Below are positions 56,696-64,000 of a stretch of DNA of 64,000 nt, piece by piece; position 1 is the first letter of the stretch, and every line of letters begins with the position of its first letter. Location: positions 3,348,001 through 3,412,000 of the forward strand of contig JAEHOE010000002.1 in the NCBI GenBank assembly GCA_016858145.1. The letters are read 5' to 3'. This stretch comes from Edaphochlamys debaryana (Eukaryota > Chlorophyta > Chlorophyceae > Chlamydomonadales). Position numbers and translations under genes: made by a program. The notes below the pieces were generated by a model. It had not been told where the DNA came from, searched no databases, and saw only the letters and a program-made list of their open reading frames with translations.

Positions 56696-57865
56696 ATGGC
56701 GCCGCCGGGTGAGCGCGCACTTCCCGGCGAGAGCTCTCGGGTTCCGGTGGCAGGTTGCCCCAGCCAGGCAGGGACTCAACCTTGTCCCCGCGGCTTGGAG
56801 GGGACGAGGGCGACACCAGTGCTCGGCCTGTGCGCTCCTCTGGCCGCCACACTGTCAGCCGGCGTGGCAAGCAGCTGGGGGCTCCCCCATGAAGCTCAGG
56901 CGGAGGCCTGGGAGGCGGAGGCCTGGGAGCTCTACCGCTCTCAGGTTTGGGCACGCTCCTCCTCGGCCGCATCTTCCTTGGTCCCTACGGACCACCCGCT
57001 GGAGGACCTGTTTCTAGAGGTCGAGTCGGAGCTGCCGAGCGCGTATCTCACTGCGGCCAGGCTGGCTGCGGGCGAGGCAGAGCGCTACGTGCCCGTCCTG
57101 CCCGAGCTCTGCGCCTCCTTCCTACTCGTGGCGGCTTCGGCCTGGGTGAGAGGGCTAGGTGCGCTGCTTGGGACAGCGGGCCACCGGGGAGACCTGCGGC
57201 GGAGCAGGCTGGCGAAGAACGTGCGGGAGGCAGTACTGGCGGCGGTGCAGCGGGTGATGGGGTCGTCTGACGCCCACCTCCTGGCCATCGGCCTGGCTGC
57301 CAACGCCGATGCCATCCTGGCGGCGGTCCTTGATGAGGCCCGTGCCTCCCAGTTCCCAGACCCGGAGGCGTGGCTGAGCCACCTGGTGCGGTCTGCCCCG
57401 GTGCCGCTGGCGGTGAAGGCCTCCTGGGCCGCGGCGGAGGCGGCACGCAGCCGCCAGGCCCGCCGCACGAGGCCGACGGAGGCCAAAGGCAGCGGCGGAG
57501 GCGGCGCGGAGCCGCCAGGCCTGCCGCGCGAGGCCAATGGAGCCCGAGGGCCGCGGTGGAGGCGGCACGCAGCCGCCAGGCCCGCCACACGAGGCCAACG
57601 GAGGCCGAGGGCAGCGGTGGAGGCGGCGCGGAGCCATCCGTCCCGTCTTCATCTAACAAGTCATGCTGTCCAGCCCCGCTCCTCACAGCGGGTCCGGGTT
57701 ACGACTGGGGTTCGGGCCCCTTGGGTGTCCGGAGGGCCCCACCTCTGTCACGGGGGCCCTGATGGCACCGCCAGGGGGCGCACTGACGCCCCCAGCAGAA
57801 GTGGCAGTGGCCACAGTGCACGCGCCCGGCCCCATAGCCAGGCGAGACTCAGCCACCCGCGATAA
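56696..57865 (+). CDS. hypothetical Ala/Leu-rich protein inside repeat-like DNA
   Basis: A 389-codon ATG frame without any needed intron, unusual in this intron-dense window. Residues roughly 70-240 look like a folded helical domain (DHPLEDLFLEVESELPSAYL, then LPELCASFLLVAASAWV and LAIGLAANADAILAAVL). The C-terminal third is a low-complexity run of Arg/Ala/Gly built from repeats of about 60 bp (57430-57650), so its frame there may be chance. I do not recognise the family. It could be a mobile-element protein or a spurious GC-driven ORF. Confidence 0.3.
   Translation: MAPPGERALPGESSRVPVAGCPSQAGTQPCPRGLEGTRATPVLGLCAPLAATLSAGVASSWGLPHEAQAEAWEAEAWELYRSQVWARSSSAASSLVPTDHPLEDLFLEVESELPSAYLTAARLAAGEAERYVPVLPELCASFLLVAASAWVRGLGALLGTAGHRGDLRRSRLAKNVREAVLAAVQRVMGSSDAHLLAIGLAANADAILAAVLDEARASQFPDPEAWLSHLVRSAPVPLAVKASWAAAEAARSRQARRTRPTEAKGSGGGGAEPPGLPREANGARGPRWRRHAAARPATRGQRRPRAAVEAARSHPSRLHLTSHAVQPRSSQRVRVTTGVRAPWVSGGPHLCHGGPDGTARGRTDAPSRSGSGHSARARPHSQARLSHPR
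57430..57650. repeat. about 60-bp tandem repeats, Arg/Gly/Ala-coding
   Basis: Blocks built on GGAGGCGGC(A/G)CG, GCCGCCAGGCC and GAGGCC(A/G)A recur about every 60 bp, at least three and a half times, with moderate divergence. They lie in the 3' third of the hypothetical ORF at 56696-57865. Confidence 0.6.
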
Positions 57866-58849
57866 TGGCTGGGACTTCCGAGAGTCAGCGGGAAGCGCAG
57901 GGCACCAAGCGAGCCTTCACCAGCAACTGAACCGGCGTGCTCTCAACTAGCCGGGGCCCACACCCAGCAACAGATGCGGCGGCTCAGGTCACTCACGACC
58001 AGGCTGCAAACGCAGCCCAGGGACTCTAACCCGAACCACACGCGCACCCAGCCAGGGCAGCAACCCCATGACAGGAGAGCTCACAGGACGTTGCCCTCAG
58101 GCCGTCCTCGCCGCCAGCACACTGAGGCCCCCCAGGCTCCACTGCCGCCTGCTAGTCCTGAGCCCAGCGCCCCGCCCCCACGTGCCGCCAGAGGGGTGAG
58201 CGCGGAGCCACTGCCGCAGCCTCGGCAGCCACGGCCGCCGCCTGCATGGGCTCGAAGAGCTGGCGGCACAGGGCCACACAGGCCCCGTGGTGCGAGGTTG
58301 CAGGCCCCTCAGCGACTGGGGTATCGGTCGCGCGCTGGGGAGACGCCGGGCTGTCAGGCTGCGTGGGTAGGCTGGCAACCGCTGCAGGTTGCGCGCTGGC
58401 TGCTGCTGCCACCTTTCGTGGCCTTCGCCCACGGCGCCGGCGGCATCGCCGACGGCCGGGAGGGGGCCCCCCCAGCGAGTGGGACGCCAGAGATGCGAGC
58501 GACTCCAGCACCAGAGCACCTCCAGCAGGTCCAGCACCGGAGCAGCTCTCAGAGCTGGGCGGCCCGTCCAGGAACTCACTCCCAAACGCTGGGCCGGCCG
58601 GCGAGAGCGCCGAAGCAGCCGACTGATTCCAGCCGGCCGAGTCAACCCCGTCGCTGTAGCACTCAGACGCTGCAGGGGAGCCCTCTGCAATCTCGCGAGA
58701 GGCTGGCGGGGGACTGGGCTGCGGTGGCACACACCTGCGTGCGGCCGGAGCAGGCGGCGGCCATGGCGGCGGCGCAGCCGTTGCCGCAGGCACCGCAGTG
58801 AGCCCTGAGCCTGCGGGCGACGTCACTGCGCCCGCCCCGCACAGCCGGG

Positions 58850-59090
58850 CCGGGGCGGGCTGGGGCCAGGGGCGGGGCCGGGGATGGGGCCGGGGGGCGG
58901 GGCCGGGACGGGGCCGGGCCGGGCCGGGACGGGGACGGGGACAGGCCGGGGCCGGGGCAGGGGATGGGGCCAGGGGCGGGGCCGGGGCCGGGGCCGGGCC
59001 GGGCCGGGACCGGGCCGTGCTGAGGGCGGGGCCGGGGGGCGGGGCGGAATGGGGCCGGGCAGGGGCCGGGCAGGGGCCGCGTGCCGATTC
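58850..59090. repeat. low-complexity GGGGCCGG tract
   Basis: About 240 bp made almost only of GGGGCCGGG, GGGGCGGGG and GGGACGGGG units. It sits just before the first recognisable exon of the kinase gene. Long frames on both strands here are products of composition, not genes. Confidence 0.8.
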
Positions 59091-59115
59091 AGACATCCTG
59101 CCTGTGTCCTCGCAG

Positions 59116-60121
59116 TGGACCTCCCCGGCCTCGGCGAGGTGGTCTACAAGGAATGGGGCCCTGGCGTCACCTCCGCTTCGGCGTTCAGTTCCATTGCTGT
59201 TGGTATCATGGCACGCGGCGACAACGTTCTCCCGCTACTCGGGGCGGTTGTAGGCCCGGGCGGACAGTACACGGGTGCCATCTACCCGAGAATCCCGTCC
59301 GCACGCACACTGGAGTGTGCGCAAAACCGTGTGCCGAGGCTGCCCTTTCGCGACTACCTCCTTTTCTTTGTCCACGTGGCAAGGGGGCTGACCACCATGC
59401 ACCGCGCCGGCGTCATCCACCGCGATATCAAGCCCACCAACATCCTCCTGGACACGCGGGCTGGCCACGACGCCAACGCCCTGGTCGCGGACTTCGACCT
59501 CGCCGTGCCCTCGGGGGTGCGCTTGGGCGAGGTGAGGGTGGGGGAAGGGATGTGGGGTGTGGGGTGTGGGACGGGGGGGTGGGGGGGGGGGGGGGGATGG
59601 CTGGGGGGGGGGGGGGTGTGGGATGGGGCCACCGGCGTGGTCTGTCGCCTACAGGGGGTCCCTAGGTACACATCCCAGACCCCGCCCTTCTACCTCACCC
59701 CTTCCAGGCAGGCACAACGGGCTTCAGGCCACCGGAGGGACTCCCGTCCGGCAGAGTCGCGCACATGGCTGCCTTTGACGTCTTCAGCATGGGGCGCCTC
59801 CTCCTCTGCATCCTCGCCGACTGGGCCGATGAGACCACGCTGGGCCGTGTGTGTTCCGGGCTGCGGAGCAAGACACCAGCCACGCAGGTGGCCGCGCGGG
59901 GCGAGGTGTGGGAGCGTGTTCGTTCCCTCTTCAACCCGGCACCAACGGAGAATGAAACGAACAAGCTGCTCGACATTGTGTCCGTCGCCACGCAGCCAAA
60001 CTGCCTCCACAGGCTCCCAAGCGGGGTGCTGGAGGCCGAGGCGGTGTCCCGCATGGGCGACGAAGTCTGCGCCATCATGGGGCTGGAGGGTTACGTGGCC
60101 AACCTGCCGCACCCGTGGTAG
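59116..60121 (+). CDS. protein kinase domain gene with DFD in place of DFG (5' exons not identified)
   Basis: Two exons are clear: 59116-59531 (after TCGCAG) and 59708-60121, ending in TAG, about 275 residues. Kinase landmarks appear in order: EVVYKEWG with the likely ATP-anchoring Lys, the hinge region IYPRIPSA, the helix FVHVARGLTTMHRAG, the catalytic loop HRDIKPTN with Asp, Lys and Asn intact, then VADFDLAV where DFG is expected, and the activation-segment end AGTTGFRPPE. The metal-binding Asp is kept but its glycine is replaced by Asp. There is no glycine-rich loop in the visible part, and the first exon starts mid-codon, so upstream exons must exist, perhaps within or beyond the GC-rich tract. 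The intron contains two long G runs. Target and pathway are unknown. Confidence 0.7.
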
Positions 60122-61014
60122 ACCTACGGAGCACGGTGGCGGGAGCAGAGAGGCGGAGGGGGGGTGAGGAGGGGCGAGAGCTAGGGCGCGGCACGCGTCT
60201 GGGCCAGGGCGGGGGCTGGAGTAGAGCTGAGGGATGCTCTTGGTTGGATAGCAACTAGGAACAGCGGGGAGTGACCCGGGAGTCGTGAGGCGGCGCGCAT
60301 GGGGGCCAGGGTGGGGGCTGGGGCAGCGGGGGCTGGAGTAGAGCTGAGGGATGCTCTTGGTTGGATAGCGACTAGGAAATCCGGGGAGTTACCCCGGAGT
60401 CGCGAGGCGGCGCGCAACGGGGCCAGGGCGGGGGATGCGCTTGGTTAGATAGGTAGCGTGAAGGACACGCGGGGCGAGACCGTGGTCTCGTGCGGCAACA
60501 CACATCGGGGTCGGGGCGGAGGCCGGAGTAGGTCTGCAGTGGAGTTAAGAGTGCCGTGTGAAACCCTAGGCCCCTGGGCTGAGTGATGAGCCGACCACCC
60601 CAGGCGGGAAAGTCCCTCGCCCAGCAGCCCCGCACAGCAGTCCCGCCCAGCAGCAACGCCACAGCCAGCGCACGGGGCCCAAATCCGGGCGCCCTCAAGA
60701 GCCGGTTACGAGATACCCTCGCATTCAACATCCCAGGGCCCAGGATCCCGGATGCCCCAACTAGCATTGCCTAGCAAAAGCAATCGCCCGGCAGCCCCGC
60801 CCCCGACAGCACCGGGGAAACAGCCAGCGCGCCCTCAACTGACCCTACCCTGTCCTCCACGTCGTCCCAAACGCCTAGCAGCGCCAAGTAGTGCCTCAAC
60901 CTTCCGGCCACAAGCAAGCTACCCGGACCAAGCGCTAACGGCACCACCCTGTACGTTAACAGCAAAGCGCGCTTGCTTTCCCCGATCCCCGTTCCCCCAG
61001 CTTTGTAAGCGGTA
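60122..61014. other. intergenic between convergent kinase and orphan genes
   Basis: This interval holds a minisatellite (60211-60440) and otherwise no supported gene. TGTAA occurs on the plus strand at 61004-61008 and could end the kinase transcript, though it is about 880 bp past the stop. Confidence 0.4.
60211..60440. repeat. 117-bp tandem repeat, two good copies and a partial third
   Basis: The block GCTGGAGTAGAGCTGAGGGA and its continuation (CTTGGTTGGATAG) occurs at about 60215 and again at about 60332, 117 bp apart. The unit ends in GTCG(T/C)GAGGCGGCGCGCA. A third, shortened copy starts near 60421. The array is noncoding as far as can be seen. Confidence 0.8.
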
Positions 61015-62903
61015 CTACTCGTCATCCGAGTCGTACATGCTGAGGGCAGCCATGCCGCTGCCTACTGAGAATGTGTGCGCCGTGGTGGAGGACGTGGTGA
61101 GATTGGAGGCCGCGGGGCGGAGCGTGTTGCCCGCCTCACCAGCATAGGCAATAGGACCGCCGGTGGGGACGTCAGCCGACGTCTCCCCGGCGTCGCTCGC
61201 TACCTCATCGCCCTCGCCATCCTCGCTTACCCCCGCCACACTGCCGCCCTCCCGGCCCGCACCCTCCACCGTGCTGCCGCCGCCCGCGCCGCCCTCACCA
61301 CCCTCGCCGTCCTCGCTGCCCGCGCCGTCCATGCCGCCCTGCCCGTCCTCTCCGCCCGTGCCGGCCTTGTCGACCTCGCAGGCCTCGCCGGCCTCAAGGC
61401 CCTCGCAGGCCCCGGCGCCCTCGCCGACCTTGCCGGCCTCGTCCGCGTCCGACGCGGACTCCGGGTCCTCCGTTTGGGGAACCATTTCAACGTCCATGGG
61501 CTCGCCCTCCAGCGGCCCCGGCACCGCCGCCGCAGCCGCTGCGGCCGCCCCCGCCGGCTCCGGCACCGGCATCAGGGCCGGTGCACCGGCGGGGGCGGCC
61601 GCCGCCGCAGCCGCTGCCGCCGACGCCGCCGGCCCCGGCGCCGGCGCCGGCATCCGGGCCGGTGCACCGGCGGGGGCGGTGTTTGCGGGCGGCTTGACGG
61701 GTGGAGGCTGTGTGAAGCCGAGGTGGTGGTAGAACGTGTAGGCATCAGAGACTTCCCACAGGTCGTGGATGAAGACCCGGGATGCCGCCCGTGAGAAAGG
61801 GCGGACTAGCACGACGCCAGACAGCCCCGAGTCCTTGCAAATCTTGAAGGGGAGCGCCTCCTGGGTGGTCGACGACCACAGGATAGGGGGCTGCTTGGAG
61901 CCGGGGACATTGGCCGTGTGCACCAGCCCCCACAGGTTGGTGTGGGGGCAAAAGACGGTGAACGTGTGCTTGAAGAACTCATTCACCACTCCAAGAGCCG
62001 GGAGCGTGGCTCTGAGCTTCGCCTTTTTCGCCTCGTCCTTGCCGAGCCAGGTCATCTTGATCTCGTCCAGTTCCTTAATCCCGCGTGGCTTGAGGGGGGG
62101 CAGCAGCTCCAGCTCGCAGGCCTCCACGGTGCGGCGAGCTTCGTCGACGGCGGACGGAAGGGGGGGCTGTGGTAGGGAGCGGGAGTGGGAAAGAGAGAGG
62201 CCGGTGAGAGTGGGATAATAAGTTGGGCGGGGGTCACAAGCATGGAAATTCCTGTGGTGGCAGGCTGGTGGGGGGCTGTACGGCTGGTACATTTGCGGAA
62301 CTCACGTCAATCCCCGCCTTGATCAGGTGTTCGACGTCGGGGGGGTTGGAGACGGCGAAGTAGGCGTCCTCAGGGAGGGTCTTGGCGGGCCGGACGTCGC
62401 AGAACCGGAAGTACGTGGCCCGGGCAGAGGTGAACTGGAAGGCCGCAAACATGTCCGCCTCTTTGGCGGCCTTGGAGAGGGTCACCACCTGTGGCCAGGT
62501 GGATTTGTGGATTGGAGTAGTCCAGCGGGAGAATCCGTGGCGAGAGGAGCATGGGAGGCGGGACAGCAGGTGGCATGGGACGCTGGCAGAGCGCCGGGTG
62601 CCGGGGGCGGGGGGGGGGGGGGGGGGGCACGGCACGGGAGGACAGGGCCGGTTGAGCGAGACGCCGCACCTTTAGAGCGTAGCGATACTTGTCGGTAGCG
62701 TGCTCGACATAGCCATTTTCGAAAAACTCGGCCAGGTCCCCCACAACTGGGGAGTCAGCCCCCTCCGAGGCTCGCAGCCGCTCAAAGACTTTCGCTACGG
62801 CCTTGCTGTAGTATGGTATGTACATGTCATTGGTGCCCGCCATGTACAGTGCTAGCGGGCCGGGCATTAGCGGCACGCCGTGGCCGGCGTACAAGGGGTT
62901 CAT
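61015..62903 (-). CDS. orphan protein with acidic Ala/Gly-rich tail
   Basis: Three exons, 62903-62670, 62488-62306 and 62166-61015, all joined in phase 0, give 522 residues. The first 300 residues have mixed, globular composition, with segments such as DMYIPYYSKAVAKVFERL, AFQFTSARATYFRFCDV and TFTVFCPHTNLWGLVHTANV. The next 60 are Ala/Pro-rich repeats of APAGAPA type. The last 120 are strongly acidic and Gly-rich, ending in SMYDSDDE. The tail comes from GC-rich triplet-like DNA but keeps one frame. No signal peptide, membrane span or catalytic motif is visible. I do not recognise the family. A nuclear or chromatin-type acidic tail is one guess. Confidence 0.7.
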
Positions 62904-63962
62904 GATTGCCCAGCTTGGCGCCGACAGTGCCGCGCTCAGCAGTGGCTGGCTGGCTGGCTGTGTACTACCTACTGAGCAGGTCAGCGTTTACGCGCTGTAG
63001 GCGCGCGAACTTGTCCCGCGGCCTGAGGAGGTCTCTCTCTGCATCTAAGCAATGCGGTGGCTCGCCGAGAGAACTTGCCTTCGCCCTTCAATGCTTAGTC
63101 GACCCACGCGATTACTGTTGCTCAGAGGGCATTACTTTTGGTTCGAGTCGTCAGTCTGCGAGTGCGGACGTAAACTCAGGGAGCATTGCGCTCATAGCGC
63201 GCCCCACTGTGCTGCCACGTCCAGTCAATTGTAGAATAGCTATGGCCCTATCGATCTCGCGAGAAACATTGGACGGGACTGCCACTTTACGTGCCGGGAC
63301 GCGGCCGGGCCGAGTGTCCCGGCCCGGGCGGGGGGGGTAACGACCCGGGGTCAACGACGTCGCTGGGGGGGTGCCGAGGTCGCGCGACAAAGTCGCATGT
63401 TTCGATATCCCCTCAACAACATCTGTTAGCGCATTGCGTAAACACGCATTTGCACATAAGAGCGAGCCGTTTGGGCGCAGTCTGGGTGTGCTCGGGGTGG
63501 GGGCCAGGTGGCCGACGAGGGTACGACGAGGGTAGTCAACCCCGCCAAGCGGGGGGTGACCCCAATTTGGCTGCTATAGGGCGACCACGGCATGCTAGGC
63601 CACGTCGGCCGCGTTGCTGGTAGGTTTTCGGCTCGGTCGCCGCAGGAGGGGCTACGGCCCTGAAGTGCGATTAAGACCCTAGCCACGTCCTGTCCCCGCC
63701 TGGCTCGCTTGACAGGCCTGGGGCAGGAACCGACTACAACGACGCGTCTGGGGGGGAGGGGAGCCTAGGCACTCGCTGGACCCTGGTCGCATTGCGCGAG
63801 GGGGGCGGTCGGCGGGTGCGGGGCACCAGAGGGCATGTTTTACCGGTGCAACGCGGGGGGATGGGATCCTGGGCCGCAAAAAGAAAAGAGCGGGCCCACT
63901 GCGGGCAACTAGGGGGATGCGGCCAGGACCGAAGGCGGAGGCACCCTTGCGGGTGAATCGCG
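62904..63962. other. 5' flank of the orphan gene and GC-rich spacer
   Basis: About 1 kb with no supported gene. It should include the promoter of the orphan gene on the minus strand. From about 63290 onward it is G-rich, with several runs of seven or more G. Confidence 0.4.
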
Positions 63963-64000
63963 GCCGGTGGTGAGTGTGCTCAGGCGAGGGCCGGGGGGGC
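63963..64000. repeat. left end of a second copy of the 54826 repeat
   Basis: The final 38 bases match 54826-54863 at 36 of 38 positions in the same orientation. The rest of this copy lies beyond the window. Confidence 0.7.

Larger units (their letters stand above)
54826..58100. mobile_element. unclassified dispersed repeat, left edge at 54826, right edge undefined
   Basis: The 38 bases from 54826 match the last 38 bases of the window (63963-64000) at 36 positions. Sequence immediately to the left is unrelated in the two places, so this is a true repeat boundary. Direct evidence extends only over those 38 bases. The right edge near 58100 is a guess, placed where sequence character changes. 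Inside are a perfect hairpin at about 55608-55631 (GAAGGTGCCG and its inverse), GC-rich spacer, and one long open frame (56696-57865). No reverse transcriptase, transposase or integrase motif was recognised. Confidence 0.4.

Noticed and set aside
58152..59096. Minus-strand Pro/Ala-rich frame of 314 codons, with a Cys-rich alternative frame (CGACGNGC) near 58790
   Set aside because: Most of it is the translation of the GGGGCCGG tract. The short Cys-rich piece recalls STIG1-type motifs but has no supporting exons.
59575..59620. Long G runs in the kinase intron, and a similar run at about 62608-62627
   Set aside because: Simple homopolymer tracts within introns. They could form G-quadruplexes but there is no evidence for function, and length is unreliable in sequencing.

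Overview
The window looks like nuclear DNA of a GC-rich chlorophyte green alga of the Chlamydomonas/Volvox (volvocine) type. The genes are dense and almost all broken by many short introns with GT(G/A)xGT donors and C/T-rich tracts before the acceptor AG. Typical volvocine families are present: MYND-finger proteins, ankyrin-type repeat proteins and very large SRCR/beta-helix membrane proteins. I saw no operons, rRNA, tRNA or CRISPR. All gene models were spliced by eye and checked only for reading-frame continuity, so exon edges may be off by a few bases.

Layout. 1-2359 (+): the end of an HPP-family membrane protein, the type that includes the plastid nitrite transporters. 4446-7582 (-): a 966-residue protein ending in a MYND-like zinc finger. 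8610-14671 (-) and 15703-21476 (-): two tandem patatin-like lipid acyl hydrolase genes. Each has 21 exons with matching intron positions and phases, so this is a clear gene duplication. A miniature inverted-repeat element sits in one intron of the first copy. 22093-24465 (+): a frameshifted ankyrin-type gene, probably a pseudogene, with a 406-bp hAT-like miniature transposon in an intron, complete with 8-bp target duplication. 25387-43999 (+): one very large gene of roughly 3,200 residues, with a signal peptide, three SRCR domains, a long glycine-rich beta-helix ectodomain, a cysteine-rich neck, a proline-rich charged loop and about eight membrane spans.

46075-51748 (-): a plastid-type FAD-dependent monooxygenase. 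It is arranged head to head, only about 220 bp away, with 51969-54700 (+), a protein that resembles red chlorophyll catabolite reductase. Both genes carry local tandem duplications across exon/intron junctions. The most striking is a 111-bp array in the monooxygenase, where each unit could act as an in-frame 21-nt mini-exon with a GC-type donor.

54826-58100: repeat-rich DNA whose left edge recurs at the very end of the window, which marks the boundary of an unrecognised repeat. It contains one long helical ORF of unknown function. 59116-60121 (+): a protein kinase domain with DFD in place of DFG. 61015-62903 (-): a three-exon orphan gene.

The strongest functional hypotheses are the divergent FAD monooxygenase/RCCR-like pair, possibly pigment or bilin metabolism in the plastid, and the duplicated patatins, probably membrane-lipid turnover.
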